DNA of 64,000 nucleotides from Streptomyces caniscabiei (GTDB lineage: Bacteria; Actinomycetota; Actinomycetes; Streptomycetales; Streptomycetaceae). How positions within the stretch are numbered: position 1 is the first letter of the stretch; every line of letters begins with the position of its first letter. Made by a program: the position numbers and the translations under genes. The notes beneath the pieces were generated by a model that ran no database searches, had not been told where the DNA came from, and saw only the letters and a program-made list of their open reading frames with translations. The stretch lies in the NCBI RefSeq assembly GCF_014930365.1, contig NZ_JABXWI010000009.1, forward strand, positions 248,001 to 312,000, written 5' to 3'. This document shows, one piece after another, positions 17,234 through 25,430 of this stretch.

Positions 17234-18381
17234 CGAGACCAACCCCGCACAGCCTCCGCAGCCACCGCCCCGAACTGCCGCACAGTGCGATCCCACCGGT
17301 AATGCGCGGCGCGCTCCCGCGCCGCCTTCCCCATCAGCACCCGCCGATCGGTCGACAGAGCCAGCGCGCACCAGGCCGCCGCGAACGAGGACTCCCCGCG
17401 GGCGAGCACCCCGGTCTCCCCGTCCACCACGGAGTCCCGCAGTCCGGGTACGTCGAAGGCGACCGAGGGCGTCTCGCGCACGGCGGCCTCCGTGACGACG
17501 AGCCCCCACCCCTCGACCGAGGACGGATGCAGCAGCAGCCAGGCCGCGCACAGCAGCCGGTGCTTCTCCTCCTCGGAGACATGCCCGGCGAACTCGACCC
17601 CGGCCCCGGCCATCGCCTCCAGCCGGGCCCGCTCGGGCCCGTCACCGACGATCACGAGCCGTCCGCCGGTGACCGGCCGCACCCGTTCCCAGAGTCGCAG
17701 CAGCAGATCGATCCGCTTGTACTCGACCAGCCTCCCCACCGCCACGAACAGCGGCTCGGAGGACCGGTCGGCACGCGGCCCGGGTTCCTCGACGCCGTTG
17801 TGCACGACCCGTATCCGCTCACGCTCCACACCGATCGAGCGGAGCGCGGTGGCCGTGGACGAGGAGACGGCGACGAGCAGGTTCCGGCGTTGCGCGGCCG
17901 TCAGGGACCAGTGTTCGAGTCTGCGGCCGAGCCGAGCGGCCGGCGCCAGCGGGCCGCTGAACCGCTGCTTCCACAGATCCGTGTGCACATGGTTGACCAG
18001 GCACATCGTGGGACCGTTGTGCCAGAGCGGCGCGAGGTAGGGCATGCCGTTGCACACCTCGACGAGGAGGTCGCAGTCGCCGACCTGACGGGCGAAGGTC
18101 GATCTGGCGCGCAGATGGTGGCTCAGGTCGCCGCCCGCGGAGACGACCCGGTAGTCGCGGTAGGCGGCGGGGCCGCCGCACACCAGGGTGACCTGGTGGC
18201 CGAGGGCGGTCAGTCCGTCGGCAAGGCGGTCGACGAGGAGCTCGGAGCCCCCCGCCGCCGGATTACCGAGGTCACGGCGGGCGAGAAAGACGATCCGGCG
18301 CGGCTGTGGGGGGCCTGCCGAACGGTGCTGGTCCAGGCGCGGAAACACCTCGACCAGCGAGAACGGCACGTGCTGGGGCAT
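17230..18381 (-). CDS. GT4-family glycosyltransferase
   Basis: A 383-residue GT-B enzyme from ATG 18381. The N-terminal Rossmann half begins IVFLARRDLGNPAAGGSE, the usual glycine-rich acceptor loop. The C-terminal half has FVAVGRLVEYKRIDLLL, then GDGPERARLE, and the nucleotide-sugar-binding E-x7-E segment (SSVEGWGLVVTEAA). No membrane segment, so it acts at the cytoplasmic face. It is the first gene of a chain of overlapping minus-strand genes and probably builds the saccharide that the AftD-like protein extends outside. Confidence 0.88.
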   Translation of the reverse strand: MPQHVPFSLVEVFPRLDQHRSAGPPQPRRIVFLARRDLGNPAAGGSELLVDRLADGLTALGHQVTLVCGGPAAYRDYRVVSAGGDLSHHLRARSTFARQVGDCDLLVEVCNGMPYLAPLWHNGPTMCLVNHVHTDLWKQRFSGPLAPAARLGRRLEHWSLTAAQRRNLLVAVSSSTATALRSIGVERERIRVVHNGVEEPGPRADRSSEPLFVAVGRLVEYKRIDLLLRLWERVRPVTGGRLVIVGDGPERARLEAMAGAGVEFAGHVSEEEKHRLLCAAWLLLHPSSVEGWGLVVTEAAVRETPSVAFDVPGLRDSVVDGETGVLARGESSFAAAWCALALSTDRRVLMGKAARERAAHYRWDRTVRQFGAVAAEAVRGWSR

Positions 18382-18631
18382 GGGTGCTCCAACTCGTCTC
18401 GGGGTGCGGAACTCAGCGGGGAGAAGGACGTTCGCTGTGGGGGATGTTCCGGGGGGAGGGGGGTCCGGATGGATCTGTTGGTTCCTACGGTCTGTGCTGT
18501 TCTCCGGTGGGCTCTTGTGGGCGAGGTGTGGGTGGGCTGTGCTCGGGTGGGGTGGACAGTTTTCGCCCAGAGGTAAGAAGCTGCTACTCACCGGCGTGAC
18601 AATTTCCGGGGTTTATTGAACTGACGCCCTG

Positions 18632-19609
18632 TCACATCGTGATCGGCGCCTGGGAGGACTCGGGCGTATCGGGGCGCCGCCTGCCACGTACGACCAAAGC
18701 GGCGCCCACGGCGGCGAGGACGAACCCGACCACAGCGCTACCGATCGGCACCGTCAGCCCCACCAGTCGCAGCAGTCCGCTGTCCTTCTCCGCCTGGTCC
18801 ACCGCGAACTTCTGCGTCGCCGGGGTGAACGCGAGCTTCTCGCTGTCGAGCAGCACCGCCGCGTCCTCGTCGCCACCGGGGGCCCGCAGGGTCCGGCGCG
18901 GCCCGGTCTGCGCGTAGAGCACCCGTCCCGTGCTCTGGTCGACGACCAGTTCGAGACCGTGGTTGGCGTACCACTCCTCGGCGAGCACCTGCGGCCGGGT
19001 CGGCTCGTCGACGAGCGCGCCGGGCACGAGCCGCGTACCGGTCTTGGTGGCCGGAACCTTCGCGGTGAAGCGCAGCCCCTCGTAGCCCCGGATCTTCTTC
19101 CGGCCCTCGTAGTGGAGCGTCACCGTCGCGCCGAGCGTGTTGTCCCACCAGCGGTAGGAGCGCTTCTGCACGTCGAAGGGGAACTTCAGGTACGCCTCGC
19201 CCTCGATGTACGGCTTCTCGTCGCAGCAGTGCACCGGCCGGTTGGTCTTCCGGTCGCTGACCCAGCGGTGCGGGGTGAAGTCCAGCGCGTCGTGCGGGTC
19301 GGCCGCCGGCAGCGACTCGTCGGTGTCGACCGAGGTGATCACGTCCCACACCGCGGCCCCGCTGCGCTCACTTTCGGCCACATCGCCGCGCACTCGCTGG
19401 GTCACGGTGATCTTCTGGTCGGGCACGGTCTTCACCTGCTCCACGTCGAAGACGCTGCCCGTGCCGGTGTAGACGGCGGTCGTGTCGATGTCGATCGGAT
19501 TCACGGCGGCCCGTGGCTCCACGTACCACGCGAGCAGCGGCGCGAGCACCAGCAGGAAGGTGCCGAGGCCCAGCAGGACCAGTGAGAACGGTGAGGCGGT
19601 ACGGCGCAT
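18632..19609 (-). CDS. PorA-family / DUF3068 membrane-anchored protein
   Basis: A 325-residue protein with one N-terminal membrane segment (SLVLLGLGTFLLVLAPLLAW), a large extracytoplasmic beta-rich domain containing a CC pair (HCCDEK), and a C-terminal membrane helix followed by a short Arg-rich tail. This architecture and the opening VEPRAAVNPIDIDTTAVYTG match the DUF3068/PorA-family proteins of actinobacteria. Function in Streptomyces is unknown. It is 250 bp upstream of the envelope operon in the same direction and may be part of the same programme. Confidence 0.8.
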   Translation of the reverse strand: MRRTASPFSLVLLGLGTFLLVLAPLLAWYVEPRAAVNPIDIDTTAVYTGTGSVFDVEQVKTVPDQKITVTQRVRGDVAESERSGAAVWDVITSVDTDESLPAADPHDALDFTPHRWVSDRKTNRPVHCCDEKPYIEGEAYLKFPFDVQKRSYRWWDNTLGATVTLHYEGRKKIRGYEGLRFTAKVPATKTGTRLVPGALVDEPTRPQVLAEEWYANHGLELVVDQSTGRVLYAQTGPRRTLRAPGGDEDAAVLLDSEKLAFTPATQKFAVDQAEKDSGLLRLVGLTVPIGSAVVGFVLAAVGAALVVRGRRRPDTPESSQAPITM

Positions 19610-19804
19610 CCGGGCACTCCAGGGGGCGTTGGGAGGTGCGGCTCGGGTAGACGTGCGGCAAAGACGACGCCAGGGGAAGGTGCGCGTGACGTATGGGCCG
19701 GGAACCGTAGGCGGAGTCTTGACGCAGTGTCAATGCATTGCTGACACTGAGTCGGCGGGGTGCCTGGGTGGGGCCGACCTGTCGACCGAGAGGCTGACCC
19801 TGCG
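19610..19804. promoter_or_regulatory. divergent promoter region with 8-9-8 inverted repeat
   Basis: This 195-bp gap lies between the leftward DUF3068 gene and the rightward DUF2613 gene. It contains CAGTGTCA at 19725-19732 and its exact inverse TGACACTG at 19742-19749, separated by 9 bases, with a TTGACG hexamer at 19719-19724. This looks like an operator for a dimeric regulator. Confidence 0.5.
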
Positions 19805-19957
19805 ATGTCCAGACTGCTCGCCGCCGTGCTCACCATGGCGGCCGCCGCCGCTCTCGCGCTGGGGGCCGCGTTCGGCATCGTCGCGCTGCTCGACGCGACG
19901 CCGGACCAGCCGAACACGCCACTCATCACGTACGAGAACGCCGGTCGGGAGCGCTGA
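19805..19957 (+). CDS. DUF2613-like small membrane protein
   Basis: A 50-residue protein from ATG 19805 with a single hydrophobic helix (LLAAVLTMAAAAALALGAAF) and a short outer tail. Size and layout match the DUF2613 family. It ends 3 bp before the PucR-like gene and so is very likely co-transcribed with it. Function unknown. Confidence 0.75.
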   Translation: MSRLLAAVLTMAAAAALALGAAFGIVALLDATPDQPNTPLITYENAGRER

Positions 19958-19960
19958 GGG

Positions 19961-21202
19961 GTGACCGGTGTGCCGGGAACCGTGACGGTCCGCTCCGCGT
20001 GGCACGACGTGCCGCGCCTCCAGGTACGCGAGTTCGCCGCGATCGCCATGGCCGAGGCACCCGCCCTCGCCGAGGAGATCCTGGGCGAGATCCGCCGCGA
20101 GTACCCGCACCTGCCCGTCGTCCTCGACGACTCCGGCGAACCGATGGCCCTCATCGGCATCCGCCGCGCGATCGAGGTCTTCGTGCAGCATCTGGAGACC
20201 GCCGAGGGCCGCCCGCGCGTCCCTCCCGGCGTCTTCCAGGAGTTCGGCCGCGGCGAGGGCCTGCACGGCCGCAGCCTCGACTCGCTCCAGGCGATCTACC
20301 GGCTCGGCGTACGCCTCGCCTGGCGTCGCTTCGCGGAGATCGGCCAGCGCGTGGAGATCCCGCCGCCCGCGATGTACGAGCTCGTCGACGCCGGATACGA
20401 ATATCTGGACGGCCTGGTGGACCAGTCGGTGCGCGGCTACGCGGAGGCGGCCGCCCGGCAGGCGGGCGAGCGTCTGCGACTGCAACGCCGGCTGATGGAG
20501 CTGCTGCTCGCCGAGCACCATCGGGGCGACCCGGCCGACGCGCTCGCCGAACGCGCGGCCCGGATCGGCTGGACCCTCCCGGAGAAGGTCGCGGTCGGGG
20601 TCCTGTTACGCCCGGCCCGCGAGGCCATGGCGCCGGCCGTCGGGCAGGGCGTCCTGCTCGACATGGAGTACGAGCAGCCCCGCATGGTCGTCCCCGAACC
20701 GGACGCGGCCGGCCGCCCCGAACTCCTGCACCGCGCGCTGACCGGCTGGTCCGGCGCGATCGGACCGCCGGTGCCGCTGGCCGACGCGGCGAAGTCGCTG
20801 CGCTGGGCTGAGGCGGCGGTGCGTCTGATGGAACGGCGGCTGCTGCCCGCCGGGGAGGTGCTGCACTGCACCGAGCACACCGAGGCGCTCGTCCTCCTCC
20901 AGCCCGAGGAACTGATCGACGACCTCGCCCTGCGGTGTCTCGCGCCGCTGGCCCACTGTGGTCCCACCCACGGCCGCCGTCTCGCCGAGACGCTTCTCGC
21001 GTGGCTGGAGACGCGTGGGGGCGCGCCCGAGATCGCGGCACGCCTTGGTGTGCACCCGCAAACCGTTCGGTACCGTCTCCGGCAGATTCGGGAACTCTGG
21101 GGCGATGAGATCGATGATCCCGATCGCCGCTTCGAGCTGGAGCTGGTGCTTCGGGCGCAGCGGTTGCGGGGGGAGCTGGGGGATCCGCGCGGGCGGCGAT
21201 AG
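19961..21202 (+). CDS. PucR/CdaR-type transcriptional regulator
   Basis: A 413-residue protein read from GTG 19961. Residues 20-170 are helical and resemble the RsbT-co-antagonist-like/GGDEF-like sensory part of PucR proteins. The C-terminus (about 350-405) is the HTH_30 DNA-binding domain: EIAARLGVHPQTVRYRLRQI. It follows the DUF2613 gene by 3 bp. No effector-binding motif is recognisable and the targets are unknown. Confidence 0.85.
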   Translation: MTGVPGTVTVRSAWHDVPRLQVREFAAIAMAEAPALAEEILGEIRREYPHLPVVLDDSGEPMALIGIRRAIEVFVQHLETAEGRPRVPPGVFQEFGRGEGLHGRSLDSLQAIYRLGVRLAWRRFAEIGQRVEIPPPAMYELVDAGYEYLDGLVDQSVRGYAEAAARQAGERLRLQRRLMELLLAEHHRGDPADALAERAARIGWTLPEKVAVGVLLRPAREAMAPAVGQGVLLDMEYEQPRMVVPEPDAAGRPELLHRALTGWSGAIGPPVPLADAAKSLRWAEAAVRLMERRLLPAGEVLHCTEHTEALVLLQPEELIDDLALRCLAPLAHCGPTHGRRLAETLLAWLETRGGAPEIAARLGVHPQTVRYRLRQIRELWGDEIDDPDRRFELELVLRAQRLRGELGDPRGRR

Positions 21203-21250
21203 GGCGCGTAACAGCTCGGGGGTGCGGGTGGTTGGGCGGCTGCGGCTCCG

Positions 21251-21369
21251 GTGGGGCTTCTCGCGCAGTTCCCCGCGCCCCTAAAAACATCAGGCCCCTG
21301 CGGGCCTGCAAAGCACGGGGCGCAGCCCCTGCTTTTCAGGGGCGCGGGGAACTGCGCGAGAAGCCCCAC
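21251..21369. repeat. 32-bp perfect inverted repeat, large stem-loop
   Basis: Bases 21251-21282 are the exact reverse complement of 21338-21369. The 55-base loop holds a second hairpin (CAGGCCC 21291-21297 / GGGCCTG 21302-21308). The right arm, AGGGGCGCGGGGAACTGCGC onwards, recurs at 26153. It sits between two plus-strand genes (stop 21202, start 21546) and could end PucR transcription. It also looks like two opposed copies of a mobile dispersed repeat. Confidence 0.85.
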
Positions 21370-21429
21370 GCACCCGCACCCGACAACGCACCCCGCCCCA
21401 CCCCACTCCCTCTCGATCGTCCGTGGTTA

Positions 21430-21458
21430 TTGCCCGGTCAGCGCACTATGACTAGCCT
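21430..21458 (+). promoter_or_regulatory. probable promoter of the IclR-lactonase operon
   Basis: TTGCCC (21430-21435), 17 bases, TAGCCT (21453-21458). The predicted transcript would start near 21465, about 20 bases before the GAAATTTCGAACA site, so a regulator bound there could block elongation or initiation. Confidence 0.45.
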
Positions 21459-21483
21459 GTGTTCGTCATGCCGATCGACCGTT

Positions 21484-21496
21484 GAAATTTCGAACA
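21484..21496 (+). promoter_or_regulatory. GAAATTTCGAACA operator-like site
   Basis: This 13-mer lies 50 bp before the IclR gene and is repeated exactly (inverted) at 49318-49330. It contains the palindromic core TTCGAA. Its position downstream of the putative promoter suggests autorepression by the IclR protein. Confidence 0.55.
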
Positions 21497-21545
21497 TCGC
21501 CGCAGACAGCACACCGAACCGACTGACAGAGGGAGGGGGCCAACC

Positions 21546-22319
21546 GTGGGACGCCTCGTACCTGCCGTGACCCGGGCGCTCGACATATTGGAGCTCTTCC
21601 TGGACGGGGACGGCACGCTGTCCGCCCCCGACATCGTGCGCAGACTCCAACTGCCCCGCACCACCGTGCACGAGCTGGTCACCACGCTCGCCGCCCGGGG
21701 CTACATCGTCCAGGTACAGGGCCAGCCGGGGCGCTACCGCCTCGGAGTCCGCCCGTACCAGCTCGGCAGCCGCTACGCCGAGCAACTGGACCTCGCCGCC
21801 GAGGGCCAGCAGGTGGCCCGCTCCGTCGCCGAGACCTGCGACGAGACGGTGCACGTGGCGATCCTGGAGTACACCGACGTCATCTACATCGCCAAGGTCG
21901 ACTCCACGCACGCCGTGCGCATGGTCTCCGCCGCGGGCCGCCGCCTCCCGGCGCACTGCACCTCCGTCGGCAAGATGCTCCTCGCCTCCCTTCCCGAGGC
22001 CGAGCTGAACGCCCGCATCCCGGACGACGCCGACCTCCTCGCCATGACTCCCAACAGCATCACCGACCCGGCCGCCCTGCGCGAGACCCTGGCCCGGATC
22101 CGTGAGCGGGGTCTCGCCGTGGAGAACCGAGAGTCCAACCCGGACGTCTCCTGCGTCGCCGCGCCGGTCCGCGACCGCACCGGCAGGGTCGTCGCCGCGA
22201 TCTCCATCTCCGTCCCCATGATCCGCTGGAGCGACGAGCGCCGGATCGAGCTGGAGCAGCTCGCCGCCAAGGGCGCCGCGCAGCTGTCCGAGCGTCTCGG
22301 TCACCGGAGCGTGGCATGA
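21546..22319 (+). CDS. IclR-family transcriptional regulator
   Basis: A 257-residue protein from GTG 21546. Residues 5-65 form a winged HTH (SAPDIVRRLQLPRTTVHELV) and residues 80-250 the IclR effector domain, including the conserved SAAGRRLPAHCTSVGKMLLA with the usual Cys, and a late VAAISISVPM strand. IclR proteins bind short palindromes as dimers of dimers and respond to aromatic or sugar-acid metabolites. Its stop overlaps the lactonase start (ATGA), so the lactone or its sugar acid is a reasonable effector candidate. Confidence 0.92.
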   Translation: MGRLVPAVTRALDILELFLDGDGTLSAPDIVRRLQLPRTTVHELVTTLAARGYIVQVQGQPGRYRLGVRPYQLGSRYAEQLDLAAEGQQVARSVAETCDETVHVAILEYTDVIYIAKVDSTHAVRMVSAAGRRLPAHCTSVGKMLLASLPEAELNARIPDDADLLAMTPNSITDPAALRETLARIRERGLAVENRESNPDVSCVAAPVRDRTGRVVAAISISVPMIRWSDERRIELEQLAAKGAAQLSERLGHRSVA

Positions 22320-23194
22320 GCACCCACACGAGTCACCCGGCCTACGAGGTCGCGGTCCGGGAGTACGCGGCCCTCGGTGAGGGTCCCACCTGGGACGCCG
22401 CCGCCCAGCGTCTGATCTGGATCGACATCCTAGGCTCCCGGGTCCACACCTACGACCCGGCCTCCGGCCGCCGCACGGTCCTCGTCACCGAGCAGCACGT
22501 CGGCGCGGTCAAGCCCCGCGCCGGCGGCGGCCTCGTCCTGAACCTCCGGGACGGCGTCGCCCTGACCGACCCCGACGGCTCCTTCCGCTGGCTGCACCAC
22601 GAGCCCGTCCCGGGCCGCCGTGCCAACGACGCCGCCGTCGCCCCCGACGGCTCCCTCTTCGCCGGCACCATGCGCTACGACGAGGCCCCGGGCGGCGGCA
22701 CCCTGGCCCGCTTCACCGCCGAGGGCCTCACCACGACCGTCCTCGACGACGTCGCCGTGAGCAACGGCACGGGCTGGAGCCCGGACGGCCGGCTGATGTA
22801 CTACATCGACTCGCCGACCCGCCGGATCGACGTCTTCGACTACGTGGACACCGGGGACGGCGTCCGCCTGCCCGTCGACCGGCGCCCCTTCGTCACCATC
22901 GAGGACGGCGGCGGCTTCCCCGACGGCCTCACGGTCGACGCCGAGGGCTGTGTCTGGGTCGCCCTGTGGGAAGGGAACGCGGTCCGCCGCTACACCCCGG
23001 CCGGCACCCTCGACCGGGTCATCGCCCTCCCCACCCCCCGCCCCACGGCCTGCGCCTTCGCCGGCCCCGACCTGACCGACCTGTACATCACCACGGCCCG
23101 CACGGGAACGGACACCCCGCACCCCCTGTCGGGCTCCCTGCTGGTGGTACCGGGCGCGGGCAAGGGCCTCGCCCAGCCGGCGTTCGCCGGCTGA
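22316..23194 (+). CDS. SMP-30/gluconolactonase-family lactonase
   Basis: A 292-residue protein with the SMP-30 six-bladed beta-propeller pattern: the metal-binding Glu in LGEGPTWD (about 20-27), RANDAAVAPDGSLFAGTM with the metal-binding Asn-Asp, SNGTGWSPDGRLMYYID and FPDGLTVDAEGCVWVALW with the catalytic Asp. These enzymes hydrolyse aldono-lactones to aldonic acids in the cytoplasm; no signal peptide is present. It is coupled to the IclR regulator and probably supplies the acid used by the dehydratase at 48130, whose promoter has the same operator. Confidence 0.9.
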   Translation: MSTHTSHPAYEVAVREYAALGEGPTWDAAAQRLIWIDILGSRVHTYDPASGRRTVLVTEQHVGAVKPRAGGGLVLNLRDGVALTDPDGSFRWLHHEPVPGRRANDAAVAPDGSLFAGTMRYDEAPGGGTLARFTAEGLTTTVLDDVAVSNGTGWSPDGRLMYYIDSPTRRIDVFDYVDTGDGVRLPVDRRPFVTIEDGGGFPDGLTVDAEGCVWVALWEGNAVRRYTPAGTLDRVIALPTPRPTACAFAGPDLTDLYITTARTGTDTPHPLSGSLLVVPGAGKGLAQPAFAG

Positions 23195-23208
23195 GCCCGG
23201 AGGGGCGT

Positions 23209-24681
23209 TCACTCACCTGCGGGTACACCGCTCTCCGCCCGAGACGCGGCGGAGAGCGCCCGTACCGCCTCGATCGCGGCCGGCTCGCGCAGCACCAGCG
23301 ACACGGCCTCGATGTCCTGGAGCAGATCGGTGGGGTCGGAGGAGACCCTGAACTCGGGGAAGGCCGTACGACCGGACGCACCTGCCGGATCACCCGCACC
23401 CGAACCCTCGCCCGGACCCCAGCCGGAACCCGGACCCCACCCGGAACCCGGACCCCAGCCCGCATCCTCGCCCGGACCCCAGCCCGCACCTTCCCCCGCA
23501 CCCCCGCCCGTTCCGCGGCCCGGGAAGACGAGCGGGCCCGAGAAGAGCGTGACCGTGGGCCCGCTCTCCGGTGAGTCCCTCCGCGTCGCCACCGCGTCCT
23601 GGATCGCCACGGCGGCGGCGAGGGCCTTCGCCCGGCCCGCCTCGTGCCCGAGGTCCAGCGCGGCGTCGTACGCACGGCGCCGCAGATCCTCGTCGAGGTG
23701 ACGGGTCAGCCGCAGCAGGGCGTCCCGGATGAACGTCTCCCGGCGGGTGAGCCGCAGCTCGGGGGTGGCACGCAGCGCGAAGGGCACCCGGGAGTCGTCG
23801 ACGGACCGGGTCAGCAGATACAGCGGCCGCAGCCGCCGATGGCTCGCGCGCACCCGCCAGCGGTCCTGCAGATACTGACCGCCGTGCGGCAGGATGAAGC
23901 CCACCGCTATGCAGATGGCCGCCAGGGCGGCGACCGGCGGTGCCACGTGCGTGCTCAGCCAGTCCAGGTCGTGCCCCGTCCAGCGGGCCACCACCGCCGT
24001 GAGCTTCGCGGCGTCGAACACCAGGTTGAGCGCACAGCCCAGGCCCAGCGCCTTCAGGCCGCCGCGCAGCCATACGTCCAGGCTCTCCGCGCGGACCCAG
24101 TTCCGTATCAACCGGTAGGTGATCAGACAGGCCGCCGTGTGCGCGACGAGGTAGAGCAGGATCTCCTCGCGTATGAAGGGCGTCGTGGCGTAGTACGTGT
24201 CCAGGTCGCGCAGCCGCTCGCGGGGGACGTCCGCCAGCGCGAACAGCACCCACAGGACGACGATCACCCCCGTGTACACGGCGACGACCCACCGCATGAG
24301 CCGACGGGTGGCCGGGGAGCGGTCGGCGGGGCCGTTGCGCCAGGTGACGATCAGCAGCAGACAGCACGCGCAGAACGCGGTGATCAGGGAGTACACCCAG
24401 GGCGCGGCGACGTTCGGGACGCCCACGACCCGGTTGGTCCACGCGATGACCGAGGGCACCGCGAACACGAACACGCAGCAGGCGAGCAGCAACACCCCGC
24501 CGACCGCCCGCAGCAGCGAGTCCCGCCACAGCTTCACGATGCTGGGCAGCTTGATCACCAGGGCGGCGGTCAGGACGGCCGTGGGGATCCAGAACGAGAT
24601 GTACAGGTCGCCGAAGAAGTCGGCGGGACCGCCCGCGCCGAGGGTCCCGGTCGTCGCCGCGGGCACGGCCGTCCCCCTCAT
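23209..24681 (-). CDS. MAB_1171c-type seven-TM membrane protein with WGPG repeats
   Basis: A 490-residue protein; ATG 24681 overlaps the ImmA/IrrE stop (ATGA). About seven membrane helices occupy residues 22-270, beginning FFGDLYISFWIPTAVLTAAL, as in the MAB_1171c family of putative transporters. The cytoplasmic C-terminal half contains a helical domain and then a Gly/Trp/Pro low-complexity stretch with several WGPG repeats (DNA about 23400-23515). This family regularly accompanies XRE and ImmA/IrrE genes in actinobacteria. Its role is unproven; a sensor or an anchor for the protease is as likely as transport. Confidence 0.8.
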   Translation of the reverse strand: MRGTAVPAATTGTLGAGGPADFFGDLYISFWIPTAVLTAALVIKLPSIVKLWRDSLLRAVGGVLLLACCVFVFAVPSVIAWTNRVVGVPNVAAPWVYSLITAFCACCLLLIVTWRNGPADRSPATRRLMRWVVAVYTGVIVVLWVLFALADVPRERLRDLDTYYATTPFIREEILLYLVAHTAACLITYRLIRNWVRAESLDVWLRGGLKALGLGCALNLVFDAAKLTAVVARWTGHDLDWLSTHVAPPVAALAAICIAVGFILPHGGQYLQDRWRVRASHRRLRPLYLLTRSVDDSRVPFALRATPELRLTRRETFIRDALLRLTRHLDEDLRRRAYDAALDLGHEAGRAKALAAAVAIQDAVATRRDSPESGPTVTLFSGPLVFPGRGTGGGAGEGAGWGPGEDAGWGPGSGWGPGSGWGPGEGSGAGDPAGASGRTAFPEFRVSSDPTDLLQDIEAVSLVLREPAAIEAVRALSAASRAESGVPAGE

Positions 24682-25430
24682 CTCCCGTGCCGGCGATAGC
24701 CCAGGGACGCCTGGATGGCCTGCCCGACGGGGTCGCCGGACCCCGCTGTCCCGGACGCCCCGGCCGTTCCGCCGGCTGCCGGGGACCCGCTCTGCCCGGT
24801 GTCCACCCAGGAGCGGAAGGCGGTCGCCAGCCGGTGGCCGAAGTCCTCGGCCTCCTTCTCGTCCGACTCGTGCGAGCCGTTGCGGGCCGCGACGGGCGTA
24901 CCGCCCCGCCCGAGAGCGGCCGACAGCTCGGGGGAGAGCGGCGGCAGCGCGGACGCGCGCTCGCCGCTCCTGTCCGGGTCCACGGCCTCCGCCGTGAGCG
25001 CCGCCGCGTCCGCCCCCGGCAGATGATGATGGCAGTGCCCGGCGTGCATGTGCCACAACTCGTGCCCCAGGATGACCAGTTGCTGCACGGTCTCGGCCCG
25101 CTCCTCGACGATCACCAGATCGAAGTCGGGGAACTCCATCCACAGTCCGGTCACCCCGATCCCGTCCGGGAACCGCTCGAACCGCAGCTTCACCGGCCGC
25201 CCGCCGCGTCGCGCGCTCATCTCCTCGCACAGCGCCGCGCCCAACTCCCGTACGCCGACGGGCGCGTCGAACCTTCCCCGCACCGCCTTGCTGAGCCAGG
25301 CCGTCAACGTCCGCATCTCGGCGGCGGACGGCGACGGCCCCAGCGCGCCCCGCACCCTGCCGAGCACCGCGCGCAGCCCGGTGGACCTCATGGGCCGCCG
25401 GCCGCCCGGGCGTTCGCCGCGGCGTATCAC
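24678..25430 (-). CDS. ImmA/IrrE-family zinc metallopeptidase
   Basis: A 250-residue protein using GTG 25430, which overlaps the XRE stop (GTGA); ATG 25391 is an alternative. The zinc helix is clear: ILGHELWHMHAGH, with HELWH at 123-127. A downstream KEAEDFGHRLATAF helix matches the usual ImmA/IrrE region. ImmA of ICEBs1 and IrrE/DdrO-protease of Deinococcus cleave a cognate XRE repressor; here the adjacent XRE protein is the obvious substrate. The tail is Gly/Ala/Ser-rich. Unlike short phage forms it has a His-rich insertion (GHCHHHLPG) right after the active site. Confidence 0.88.
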   Translation of the reverse strand: MIRRGERPGGRRPMRSTGLRAVLGRVRGALGPSPSAAEMRTLTAWLSKAVRGRFDAPVGVRELGAALCEEMSARRGGRPVKLRFERFPDGIGVTGLWMEFPDFDLVIVEERAETVQQLVILGHELWHMHAGHCHHHLPGADAAALTAEAVDPDRSGERASALPPLSPELSAALGRGGTPVAARNGSHESDEKEAEDFGHRLATAFRSWVDTGQSGSPAAGGTAGASGTAGSGDPVGQAIQASLGYRRHGR

